Below are positions 52,271 to 60,580 of a DNA stretch of 64,000 nucleotides, in pieces. The position numbers and the translations under genes were made by a program. Below the pieces are notes generated by a model that was given only the letters and a program-made list of their open reading frames with translations, did no database searches and was not told the DNA's origin. Position 1 is the stretch's first letter, and each line of letters opens with the position of its first letter. This stretch comes from UBA11591 sp040220895 (GTDB lineage: Bacteria > Bacteroidota > Bacteroidia > Flavobacteriales_E > Vicingaceae), in the NCBI GenBank assembly GCA_040220895.1, contig JAVJVY010000013.1, forward strand, positions 62,001 to 126,000, in the 5' to 3' direction.

Positions 52271-54907
52271 TTAGGCATTTTGCATTTCCTCTTTCGTATG
52301 GTTATCTTCTTTGGCAAGGGGACTTCTAAAGACGAAATTCCCGTCGAAGGCATCCAATACGATCTTATCTCCATCTTTGACCTTACCGGCCAACAACTCT
52401 TTAGAAAGTTCGTTTAGCACATTCTTTTGAATCATTCTCTTGATCGGCCTTGCTCCGAATTGTGGATCATATCCTTTTTCAGCGATGTATTTCAAGGCAT
52501 CATCGCTTATTCCCAAGTCGATGTTTCGCTTGCTCAATGTCTTTTCAAGATCTTTGAGCTGAATCTTGATTATCTCACTGACATCGTCTTTTGTCAATGG
52601 TAAGAACATAATGGTTTCGTCTATTCGATTCAGGAATTCAGGCCTGATCGTTTTCCTGAGTAATCCCATTAATTCCAACCTGGTTTTTTCAATGATGGAT
52701 GCCCGATCACCGATGTCAAGATCTTCGAAATTTTCCTGAATAATGTCTGAGCCTATGTTCGAAGTCATAATGATGATGGTATTCTTAAAGTTCACCATTC
52801 TGCCTTTGTTGTCAGTTAGCCGACCGTCATCCAACACCTGAAGTAATATATTGAATACATCTGGATGGGCTTTCTCGATCTCATCGAGCAAAACTACGCT
52901 GTAAGGCTTTCTTCTCACAGCTTCAGTCAGTTGCCCGCTTTCCTCATAACCGACGTAGCCCGGAGGAGCACCAACTAATCTTGCAACGCTGTGTCGTTCC
53001 TGGTATTCGCTCATATCAATTCTTGTAAGTGCATTCTCGTCATTAAATAAGTAGGTGCTTAGCGTTTTTGCTAATTCCGTTTTACCAACACCTGTTGTAC
53101 CAATGAAGAGAAATGAACCTATCGGTCTTTTTTCATCTTGCAAGCCTGCTTTTCCTCTGCGAACGGCATCCGCAACTGCTCTTATGGCCTCGTCTTGACC
53201 TACAACTCTTTTGTGAAGTTCATCCTCTAATTTAAGAAGTTTGGCAATGTCGCTCTCTAACATTTTTTGAACTGGTATCCCCGTCCATTTAGCAACGACT
53301 TCAGCTATTTCTTCGGCAGTTACTTCTTCTTTAATCAATTTAGAATCGCTCTGAATCGAAGCCAATTCGGATTTTAGTGAATCCAATCGGCTTTCTGTTT
53401 CTTGAATTTTTCCGTACCTGATTTCTGCGACTCTGCCATAATCACCGCTTCGTTCCGCTTGTTCGGCCTCGAATTTAAAAGCCTCAATTTCTTCTTTTGC
53501 TTTTTGAATTCCATCTACAATGTCGCGTTCATTTTGCCATTTGCTCTGCAATTCATTTCGCTCGTCTGATAGATTTGCCAGTTCTTCTTCCAAAGCCTTG
53601 AGTCTATCCTTGTTTTTTTCCCTTTTGATGGCTTCTTTTTCAATTTCCAACTGCATGATCCGACGTTCTATTTCGTCGAGTTTTTCAGGTTTTGAATTGA
53701 TCTCCATTCTTAGTCGGGAAGCAGCTTCATCAATCAGGTCAATCGCTTTGTCTGGCAAGAACCGGTCGGTAATATACCTTTGAGAAAGTTCTACGGCCGC
53801 TATAATGGCCTCGTCTCGTATCTCGACTTTGTGATGTGCTTCGTATTTCTCTTTGATTCCCCTTAAAATGGAGATCGAGTCCTCGACGTTTGGTTCGTCG
53901 ACCATTACTTTTTGAAACCTTCTTTCCAGGGCTTTGTCTTTTTCAAAGTATTTCTGGTATTCGTTAAGCGTGGTAGCACCAATGGCTTTAAGTTCTCCGC
54001 GCGCCAACGCCGGCTTTAAAATATTCGCAGCATCCATGGCTCCTTCTCCGCCGCCGGCCCCCACAAGGGTATGTATCTCATCAATAAAGAGAATGATCTC
54101 TCCTTCGGCGCTTACTACCTCTTTGATCACGGACTTCAGACGCTCTTCAAATTCTCCTTTGTATTTGGCACCGGCAATCAGTGCACCCATATCAAGTGAA
54201 AATATCCGCTTGCTTTTAAGATTCTCAGGAACGTCTCCCGCAATGATTCGATGTGCAAGCCCTTCTGCTATAGCTGTTTTACCGACACCGGGTTCACCAA
54301 TCAATATTGGGTTGTTCTTGGTTCTTCTGGAGAGTATCTGCAGCACACGGCGTATTTCTTCGTCTCTTCCAATCACAGGATCTAATTTCCCTTCTCCGGC
54401 TAATTTGTTAAGGTTTCTCGCGTATTTATCGAGTGCCTGATAAGTTTCTTCCTGGCTTGCTGAAGTTGCCCTGCTGCCACCTCTCAATTCAATGATGGCG
54501 GCCAGCAAGCCCTTTTCATTCATCCCGGCGTCCTTCATGAGTTGGGACACACTGGATTTTCCTCTGATAAGTCCGATGAGTAAGTGTTCTACAGTGACGT
54601 ACTCATCTTTAAATTCCTTAAGCGCAGCGATTGCCTTTTGAATGGATTCATTGGATTCCTTGGAAAGATATACCTCGCCGCCACTAACTTTAGGATAGGA
54701 TGAAATAATGCTATCTGTGCTCTGTTCGATGCGCTCGGCGTTCACCCCGAGTTTCTTGAAAATGTAAGGGGTCACATTCTGGTCTGTGATCAGTATGCCT
54801 TTCAGCAGGTGCCCAACCTCAATGGCTTGATTTCCTAATTCGGTTGCAAGCTGTTGTGCCTGTTGAATGGCCTCTTGTGATTTGATGGTAAATTGATTCA
54901 AGTTCAT
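52271..54907 (-). CDS. clpB: ClpB disaggregase
   Basis: 878 residues, ATG start. It has the full ClpB layout: Clp-N domain (1-145), first AAA+ with Walker A GEPGVGKTAIAEGL (about 205) and IILFIDEIHTL, a coiled-coil M-domain (about 400-520, KPEKLDEIERRIMQLEIEK...), and second AAA+ with GTTGVGKTELAKTL (about 607) and VVLLDEIEKAHPDV. It rescues aggregated proteins with DnaK. No HrcA/CIRCE or other heat-shock element was noticed in the 107 bases upstream, which instead hold the terminator of the next gene. Confidence 0.96.
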   Translation of the reverse strand: MNLNQFTIKSQEAIQQAQQLATELGNQAIEVGHLLKGILITDQNVTPYIFKKLGVNAERIEQSTDSIISSYPKVSGGEVYLSKESNESIQKAIAALKEFKDEYVTVEHLLIGLIRGKSSVSQLMKDAGMNEKGLLAAIIELRGGSRATSASQEETYQALDKYARNLNKLAGEGKLDPVIGRDEEIRRVLQILSRRTKNNPILIGEPGVGKTAIAEGLAHRIIAGDVPENLKSKRIFSLDMGALIAGAKYKGEFEERLKSVIKEVVSAEGEIILFIDEIHTLVGAGGGEGAMDAANILKPALARGELKAIGATTLNEYQKYFEKDKALERRFQKVMVDEPNVEDSISILRGIKEKYEAHHKVEIRDEAIIAAVELSQRYITDRFLPDKAIDLIDEAASRLRMEINSKPEKLDEIERRIMQLEIEKEAIKREKNKDRLKALEEELANLSDERNELQSKWQNERDIVDGIQKAKEEIEAFKFEAEQAERSGDYGRVAEIRYGKIQETESRLDSLKSELASIQSDSKLIKEEVTAEEIAEVVAKWTGIPVQKMLESDIAKLLKLEDELHKRVVGQDEAIRAVADAVRRGKAGLQDEKRPIGSFLFIGTTGVGKTELAKTLSTYLFNDENALTRIDMSEYQERHSVARLVGAPPGYVGYEESGQLTEAVRRKPYSVVLLDEIEKAHPDVFNILLQVLDDGRLTDNKGRMVNFKNTIIIMTSNIGSDIIQENFEDLDIGDRASIIEKTRLELMGLLRKTIRPEFLNRIDETIMFLPLTKDDVSEIIKIQLKDLEKTLSKRNIDLGISDDALKYIAEKGYDPQFGARPIKRMIQKNVLNELSKELLAGKVKDGDKIVLDAFDGNFVFRSPLAKEDNHTKEEMQNA

Positions 54908-54931
54908 GCTATTGTTTTAATAGATGGCAAC

Positions 54932-54962
54932 AAAAAACCGGCCATTGTGAAAAGGCCGGTTT
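54932..54962 (-). terminator. Terminator downstream of the first CARDB-like T9SS gene
   Basis: Stem AAACCGGCC/GGCCGGTTT (54935-54943 with 54954-54962), followed on the minus strand by a six-base T-run (A-run 54932-54937 on plus). Confidence 0.8.
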
Positions 54963-55014
54963 CTCATGTTATAATGACAGTTAATTCTCTAAATAATCTG
55001 CCAATATGTCTGAT

Positions 55015-56055
55015 TTATTCCACTACAAACTTGTTGCTGTGAATGACGCGTCCATTGATGTCACGAATGTTTATTACATGGACACCCGGCACGAGGTGTC
55101 CGAGTCCTATGTATTCCGCTCCAGTGCTATAAACAGTATTTGTATTATAAACTTCTTGACCTAAGGAATTAAAAATAGAAATCCACAATGCCTTTTGCTC
55201 TCCGTTTTGGTTAACGGTTAGTCCATCTCCATAGAAAAAGGAGCTGATCGACGACTGGTCACCCGCATCGCCAATTCCCGTGAAATCAAATGCATAGAAG
55301 GTTTGGCAGTATTCATCGTTGTTTCCGTTCTGGTCATCTAAATTGAGAATGGTCACACAAACCTGAAAGGGGCCGGGTTTGTTCTGAACATCGGGCAAGC
55401 CACCAAGCATTGGAATGGTGTATAGTCCATTGGTATCAACGGCAAATGTGGTTGAGGCAAAAAAGTTGCGATCCTTTGAATACATTTTAAATTTCAAGAG
55501 AATACTGAATCCTCGTGGCAGAGTGACGTTTCCGACGTTTCTAATGTAAGCCTCCATTCTTTTAACGGGGGTGCTTGTTTCAATGAGAGAATCATTTATC
55601 AAAGGATCGATTATTCTTATCAAAACAGGGCTCAGATCGATGTAATTATCCAAAGAGAAAGTTAAAATATTGCAAACCGTATCATTTTGTGGATTAATGT
55701 CCCCGGCCAAACTTGAGGCAATGCATATTTCAAGGGTAGAATTGGCCGTGGCGAATGTGATGGCATTAATGGTCACTTCAACGCTGTCTCCCGAAGCCAG
55801 TGACGCAGTTCCCGGGATGGTATATTTTTGCCAAAACTGCTTGTCGTAAAACAGATCAAGTGTGATGTCTTTGTATGGAACAGCATTATTCCCGTAGTTC
55901 ACCAGTACAAGATCTATGTCATAGGTGAACATCAGATGCACCCGTTGGTTATCTTCCGGATACACCATTCTTGATATTCCTACATCTTGCGCAATGAGTT
56001 TATTGACTAATAGCCCTAAAAACAACAATGTAAGTAACTTGATACTTCCTTTCAT
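55015..56055 (-). CDS. Secreted T9SS protein with two CARDB-like domains (A)
   Basis: 346 residues from ATG 56055 (MKGSIKLLTLLFLGLLVNKLIAQ signal). Two beta-sandwich, CARDB-like domains fill about 23-260. Each ends with the pattern [IV]C[IV] followed some 12-20 residues later by NNDxxC or QNDTVC (LEICIASSL...NPQNDTVC and FQVCVTILN...NGNNDEYC), a likely disulfide. A T9SS sorting domain occupies about 275-346 (IFNSLGQEVYN, ending in SNKFVVE). It should be exported across the outer membrane. Function unknown, perhaps adhesive. A related protein is encoded immediately upstream. Confidence 0.72.
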   Translation of the reverse strand: MKGSIKLLTLLFLGLLVNKLIAQDVGISRMVYPEDNQRVHLMFTYDIDLVLVNYGNNAVPYKDITLDLFYDKQFWQKYTIPGTASLASGDSVEVTINAITFATANSTLEICIASSLAGDINPQNDTVCNILTFSLDNYIDLSPVLIRIIDPLINDSLIETSTPVKRMEAYIRNVGNVTLPRGFSILLKFKMYSKDRNFFASTTFAVDTNGLYTIPMLGGLPDVQNKPGPFQVCVTILNLDDQNGNNDEYCQTFYAFDFTGIGDAGDQSSISSFFYGDGLTVNQNGEQKALWISIFNSLGQEVYNTNTVYSTGAEYIGLGHLVPGVHVINIRDINGRVIHSNKFVVE

Positions 56056-56071
56056 AAGGATAAATTTAAAC

Positions 56072-56104
56072 AAAAAAAATCGCCCTGCATTTGCAAGGCG
56101 ATTT
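56072..56104 (-). terminator. Terminator between the two CARDB-like T9SS genes
   Basis: Stem AAATCGCC/GGCGATTT (56077-56084 with 56097-56104), followed on the minus strand by an eight-base T-run (A-run 56072-56079 on plus). Each T9SS gene therefore has its own terminator. Confidence 0.8.
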
Positions 56105-56127
56105 CCTTTGATTTTTGATCTGAAGAT

Positions 56128-57231
56128 CTATTCAACAATGAAACGAGCTGTTTCAACAGCACCATTTTCTGCTTTTACTTTGGCAATGAATGCACCAGAA
56201 GTTAGTTGATTCAAATCCAGTTCATAGTTTTTATCAATGTCAGCATTGAAGGAATTAGACTGAACCAATTGTCCTGACATAGAGATGATGCTTACTTCAA
56301 CTTGACCATTGATAGACTCATCAGAATTGATGGTTAAGACCCTGTTGAAATAATTCATTTCGAAGTTAGAAGCATCTCCGGACTCCTCGATACCGACTGG
56401 GATAGTAAACGTACTGCAGTCACCGTCATTACTGTTATCGATGTCGTCAGTAGTAGCCACTAATTCAACACAGATATCAAACTGAGTTTTACCACTTGGA
56501 AGGAAGATGCCGTTAGCAAATGCATCAATGGTATAAATCACACTACCTGGAGCTGACATGGCTTGGGTGACGCCTCCGAAAGGCCCATAAGAAGTGCCGT
56601 CAACATCAACATTGACCCCAAAATTAATGCCATCGGGAAGCTGGTTGGTGCCTGCATTGACAAGGTCAAATCCAATTTCAGAAAGCGTCATTCCTTTTGG
56701 TAATTGTGAATTATTAGGGTAGGTGTTAAATACATCGGCTACTGTGATACCGCCGATGGATAGGTCATACGTCAACGGGCTATTGTCGCCTGCATATACA
56801 ACTCCTTCGCACTTTTCGTCGTTATTCGGATTGGCATCAATAAGTGCACCACCTTTCCAAAGTCTTGTTCGAACGCAAACAGGAATCGTTCCTGCACTCA
56901 AACCCAATGTAGACCAATCAGCGGGAGTGACACCCTGAGTTGTTTCACTAGCACTAACGGCAAATGGGGCACCCATATTTCTATAAAACGTAAATCGTTT
57001 GATTTGATCTATAAAGATCTCCATGGTAAAAGAATCTACCACTGAACTGGTAACGGCAGCGCCAAAATTCTCTCTGGTATATTGAATATTGGTAGGAACA
57101 TTTGGATAAACTGTAGGAGTGCCACTAACGGTAGGCAAACCTGTAACACCGACATCATACGTCTGGGCACTCACATTGGCGCTCAATGCAGCAAAGACGA
57201 ATCCGGCAAATAAAAGGGTAATTTTTTTCAT
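56128..57231 (-). CDS. Secreted T9SS protein with two CARDB-like domains (B)
   Basis: 367 residues from ATG 57231 (MKKITLLFAGFVFAALSANVSAQ signal). It has the same architecture as the neighbouring protein: two beta domains with paired Cys, IPVCVRTRL...NPNNDEKC (about 115-140) and FDICVELVA...DNSNDGDC (about 245-270), then a T9SS sorting domain (about 290-367, SIISMSGQLVQ, ending in ARFIVE). The two are probably old duplicates that have diverged beyond the Cys frame. Exported, function unknown. Confidence 0.72.
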   Translation of the reverse strand: MKKITLLFAGFVFAALSANVSAQTYDVGVTGLPTVSGTPTVYPNVPTNIQYTRENFGAAVTSSVVDSFTMEIFIDQIKRFTFYRNMGAPFAVSASETTQGVTPADWSTLGLSAGTIPVCVRTRLWKGGALIDANPNNDEKCEGVVYAGDNSPLTYDLSIGGITVADVFNTYPNNSQLPKGMTLSEIGFDLVNAGTNQLPDGINFGVNVDVDGTSYGPFGGVTQAMSAPGSVIYTIDAFANGIFLPSGKTQFDICVELVATTDDIDNSNDGDCSTFTIPVGIEESGDASNFEMNYFNRVLTINSDESINGQVEVSIISMSGQLVQSNSFNADIDKNYELDLNQLTSGAFIAKVKAENGAVETARFIVE

Positions 57232-57342
57232 GATAATTAATTTAAAATTGCAATTGGTTCTTTTGGCTAAGGTAAATAATATTTGCATTTGCGCCTACGG
57301 CCAAAAGAAAAGTTTGTAAAAGCAGCGATTCAAGATTAAGCC

Positions 57343-58200
57343 ATGCCAAAGGGACATATTTTACTTGCAGACAGCGGTTCAACAAAAACGCATTGGGTGT
57401 TGTTACTCAATAACGGAGATCGACATGATTATTTCGGAAAAGGAATCAACCCGGTTGTTCAAGCACCTCAAGAAGTTATGGATAGCATAAAGCATCAAAT
57501 AAATGAATTAAACACAGACGAAATACTCAGTGAAATTCATTTCTACGGCGCGGGATGTACTTCTCAAAGCGATTGTGAATTAGTTAACAATGCGTTGAAA
57601 GCTGCACGAAGCGAAGAATATGATTGTTTTGTCTATCATGACCTGATGGCGGCGGCCAGATCTTTGTTTAAGGGTGGGCAAGGTGTGGCTGCTATTTTGG
57701 GCACGGGTTCAAGTTCAGCGTATTACAAGGGTGGAGTAATCGTTGACAGAATAACGCCGCTTGGATATGTATTGGGCGATGATGGGGGAGGGGTGGATCT
57801 GGGTAAACGACTTATCCGGGACATCGTTCAGCGAAAGGCACCTAAAGACATATCAACCGCTTTTCGTAAGGAGTTTTCGTTTAGCGATGAAGAGATCGTG
57901 GCACATATCTATCAAATGCCAGGCCCCAATGGCTTCATAGCTTCATTCTCCAAATTTCTTTCTTTTCATATTGGCGAATCTTACTGTCAGGAACTTGTAA
58001 AGTCGGCATTCAAAGAATTCATTCTTAGATCTGTGCTCGTATACGGCGAAAAAAGGATTGGTTTTGTTGGTTCCGTGGCCTACGTTTTTAGTACACAATT
58101 GAAAGAGGTCTGTGATGAATTTGACTTGGAATTGGTCAGTATATTAAAGAGTCCAATGGACGGACTTGTCGATTATCATCTTAAGGTCAGCGGAGTATAG
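57343..58200 (+). CDS. N-acetylglucosamine kinase-like (BadF/BadG ATPase family)
   Basis: 285 residues, ATG start. The actin-like ATPase fold shows ILLADSGSTKTHWVL (phosphate 1, about 6-20), AAILGTGSSSAYY (phosphate 2, about 115) and GYVLGDDGGGVDLGKRLIRD, the signature of GlcNAc-kinase-like members. It phosphorylates an amino sugar, plausibly recycled from peptidoglycan. Its last 14 bases overlap the end of the converging tsaC-like gene. Confidence 0.8.
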   Translation: MPKGHILLADSGSTKTHWVLLLNNGDRHDYFGKGINPVVQAPQEVMDSIKHQINELNTDEILSEIHFYGAGCTSQSDCELVNNALKAARSEEYDCFVYHDLMAAARSLFKGGQGVAAILGTGSSSAYYKGGVIVDRITPLGYVLGDDGGGVDLGKRLIRDIVQRKAPKDISTAFRKEFSFSDEEIVAHIYQMPGPNGFIASFSKFLSFHIGESYCQELVKSAFKEFILRSVLVYGEKRIGFVGSVAYVFSTQLKEVCDEFDLELVSILKSPMDGLVDYHLKVSGV

Positions 58201-58774
58201 CGACCTGTCCGTTACTTTTTATCGAGATCACCTTGCTAGCCTTTTCAGACATATCCAAGCCTGATTCAGGTGGAAAGATAAAATTCATTTTATCGATGAT
58301 GTCCTGATCTATATCCTCAAAAGACAATGGTGACGGCTTTCCCGATTGATTCGCCGAGGTGGAAACCAATGGGATACCGGTATAAGAAATGAATTCCCTG
58401 CAAAAACCCGGCTGGACAAGTCTGACGGCAATACTGCCATTTTCGGCACATAAATGCCCGTAGGCCGGATTCGCCTGCTCATATATAATGGATACCGGTG
58501 TGCTGCTATTGTCTATGATATCCCAAACAACTTCAGGGACTTCACGAACCACCTTTTGCAACATTCGGTCATCCGATACAAGAACAATGTAACTTTTGTT
58601 CTTTGGCCGATTTTTAACACGGTCGATTGTTTCAACGGCTTCCCGGTTGGAAGCATCACATCCAATACCCCACAAGCTGTCTGAAGGATAGAGTATCAAG
58701 CCTCCGGCTTTCACAATGAGAGAAGCTTGCCGGACTTCATCTTTAAAGGCATATTCAATTTGATCTTTTCTCAA
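58187..58774 (-). CDS. L-threonylcarbamoyladenylate synthase (TsaC/Sua5/YrdC family)
   Basis: 195 residues from TTG 58774. The fold shows AGGLILYPSDSLWGIGCDA, IDRVKNRPKNKSYIVLVSD (KxR...SK-type nucleotide site), GSIAVRLVQPGFCRE and PLVSTSANQSGKPS. It makes threonylcarbamoyl-AMP for the t6A37 modification of ANN-decoding tRNAs. No ATG exists near the N-terminus: TTG 58837 is also in frame, and an AAGGAG lies 7 bases before a CTG at 58783. The chosen start overlaps the small membrane-protein gene by 20 bases. Confidence 0.88.
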   Translation of the reverse strand: MRKDQIEYAFKDEVRQASLIVKAGGLILYPSDSLWGIGCDASNREAVETIDRVKNRPKNKSYIVLVSDDRMLQKVVREVPEVVWDIIDNSSTPVSIIYEQANPAYGHLCAENGSIAVRLVQPGFCREFISYTGIPLVSTSANQSGKPSPLSFEDIDQDIIDKMNFIFPPESGLDMSEKASKVISIKSNGQVAILR

Positions 58775-58889
58775 AGCGCTCAGCTTTTTTCTCCTTGTAT
58801 CGATCGTAAATGAGGTATGCCAGGATAAGGCCGGCAATGATCAATCCAAAAGGTAGCATTAACAAAAGAGAAAGTCCGTAAAAAAACAC
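58755..58889 (-). CDS. 44-residue single-span membrane protein
   Basis: This small gene opens with GTG 58889, whose G is the last base of the YbjQ-like stop (TAGTG), and ends TGA at 58755. It encodes a hydrophobic stretch (residues 2-28, MFFYGLSLLLMLPFGLI...) followed by a highly charged tail (DRYKEKKAERFEKRSN), a typical small inner-membrane protein with a positive cytoplasmic end. An internal ATG at 58859 gives 34 residues. Coupling to the genes on both sides supports translation. Function unknown. Confidence 0.6.
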   Translation of the reverse strand: MFFYGLSLLLMLPFGLIIAGLILAYLIYDRYKEKKAERFEKRSN

Positions 58890-59203
58890 TACTTCAATTT
58901 AACGGCGGTGCCATAAGCAAGAATTTCTGAAGAACCTTGCATGACGGCCGAAGTCGTAAAACGCACATTCACGATTGCATCAGCACCAAGTCGCTGGGCA
59001 TCTGTGATCATTCTTTCTATGGCTTGTTCCCGAGAATCTGCCAGTAACTTGGTATACTCTGAAATTTCACCCCCGATAAAATTCTTGATTCCCGCAAAGA
59101 TGTCTCGTCCAAAGTTTCGCGCCCTGACAGTACTGCCCCTGACAAGTCCAATATGCTCAGAAATTTGTCTTCCTTCGATGGTTTCTGTATTTGTGATCAA
59201 CAT
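58889..59203 (-). CDS. YbjQ-like protein (DUF74 heavy-metal-binding-like)
   Basis: 104 residues, ATG start. TIEGRQISEHIGLVRGSTVRARNFGRD and GADAIVNVRFTTSAV are the diagnostic YbjQ/UPF0145 strands. The family forms a small pentameric-type fold; metal binding is annotated but not well proven. It is coupled to a 44-residue membrane protein (TAGTG). The upstream gap to rarA is 93 bases. Confidence 0.85.
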   Translation of the reverse strand: MLITNTETIEGRQISEHIGLVRGSTVRARNFGRDIFAGIKNFIGGEISEYTKLLADSREQAIERMITDAQRLGADAIVNVRFTTSAVMQGSSEILAYGTAVKLK

Positions 59204-59296
59204 GGTTTTATGCCTTTTGGTTTGTAAAGATAGTTCAGGAATTAGTTAAATCTACCATTAATGTCAGGGCATATTTTTTACCAGTTCATTGTTCTT

Positions 59297-60568
59297 CTAT
59301 CCCTTCGCTTTCCAGCGCTCATTCAGGAAACTAGCTAATTGCTGTTCCTTTTGATTCTTACCCGGTTTGTAAAAGGTTTTACCTTGCATTTCATCCGGTA
59401 AATACTGTTGTAAAACGAAGTTTTTTTCGTAATCATGTGCGTATTGATAAGCTTGTCCATAACCCAATTCCTTCATTAATTTAGTGGGCGAATTCCTTAG
59501 GTGCAGGGGAACAGGTAAATCACCTTCTTTTTCAACACTGGCCATAGCTTCATCAATGGCCAGGTATGCACTGTTAGATTTGGGACTGGTAGCCAGGTAA
59601 ATAGCGGTTTCACTTAAAACAATGCGCGATTCAGGCCAACCAATCTTTTCTACTGCTTGAAAACAGGCCGTTGCTATTGCCAACGCCGAGGGATTGGCGA
59701 GACCGATGTCTTCAGAGGCAAGAATGATTAGTCTTCGTGCTATGAATTTTGGATCTTCACCTCCTGCAACCATTCTTGCCAACCAATAAACTGCCGCCGA
59801 AGGATCACTTCCACGAATCGATTTTATAAATGCAGAGATAATGTCATAGTGAAATTCTCCTTGCTTGTCGTAAGAAGTGATGTGTTTCTGAGCAATTTCC
59901 TTAACCAGATCATCGGTGATTGTTACGGTCTTGTTCGATTCCCCATGAATACAGACCATCTCCAACAGGTTCAATAGCTTTCTTGCATCGCCACCCGAGA
60001 GTAATATGAGTTGTTTGTCCTCGGAAACAGCAATTTTCAACTTTTTTAATTCCACATCTGTTTCTATGGCCAGATGAAGCAGGCTTCTGAGGTGAGCGAT
60101 CTCGAGTTCTTCCAAGGTATACACCTGACACCTGGAAAGTAATGCAGAAATCACTTCAAATGACGGATTCTCGGTAGTAGCGCCTATCAGAGTGACAATT
60201 CCTTTCTCAACAGCACCCAATAAGCTGTCTTGTTGAGACTTGCTGAACCGGTGTATTTCATCGATAAATAGAATGGGACCTCCATTGGCAAAAAGCCCTT
60301 GCTTGGAAGCCCTGTCAATGACATCGCGGACATCCTTGACACCACTATTGATGGCGCTCAACGAATAAAATGGGCGCTCGAGTGCCTGCGCAATTAAATT
60401 TGCCAGCGTTGTTTTTCCTACCCCCGGTGGTCCCCAAAGAATAAGTGAATGCAGCCTGCCTTTGGAAAGCATTTTTCTCAAAGGTGCTCCTTCAGCGGTG
60501 AGGTGTTCCTGGCCTATGTAATCATCGAATCGTTTTGGCCTGATCCGCTCGGCCAATGGAATGTTCAC
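59297..60568 (-). CDS. rarA: Replication-associated recombination protein (AAA+ clamp-loader-like)
   Basis: 423 residues, GTG start (MNIPLAERIRPKRFDDYIGQ is the family opening and a stop closes the frame just upstream). Walker A GPPGVGKTTLA (46-56), Walker B LFIDEIHRFS, sensor GATTENPSFEV, and a C-terminal MgsA tetramer domain (AVYWLARMVAGGEDP, PVPLHLRNSPTKLM, YEKNFVLQQYLPD). RarA/MgsA acts at stalled replication forks with SSB. It starts 12 bases after the formate dehydrogenase alpha gene. Confidence 0.93.
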   Translation of the reverse strand: MNIPLAERIRPKRFDDYIGQEHLTAEGAPLRKMLSKGRLHSLILWGPPGVGKTTLANLIAQALERPFYSLSAINSGVKDVRDVIDRASKQGLFANGGPILFIDEIHRFSKSQQDSLLGAVEKGIVTLIGATTENPSFEVISALLSRCQVYTLEELEIAHLRSLLHLAIETDVELKKLKIAVSEDKQLILLSGGDARKLLNLLEMVCIHGESNKTVTITDDLVKEIAQKHITSYDKQGEFHYDIISAFIKSIRGSDPSAAVYWLARMVAGGEDPKFIARRLIILASEDIGLANPSALAIATACFQAVEKIGWPESRIVLSETAIYLATSPKSNSAYLAIDEAMASVEKEGDLPVPLHLRNSPTKLMKELGYGQAYQYAHDYEKNFVLQQYLPDEMQGKTFYKPGKNQKEQQLASFLNERWKAKG

Positions 60569-60580
60569 TTCAAGTCCATT

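Noticed and set aside
53934..54440. Open frame of 168 codons on plus inside clpB
   Set aside because: Antisense to the conserved first AAA+ domain, Ser-rich low-information sequence.
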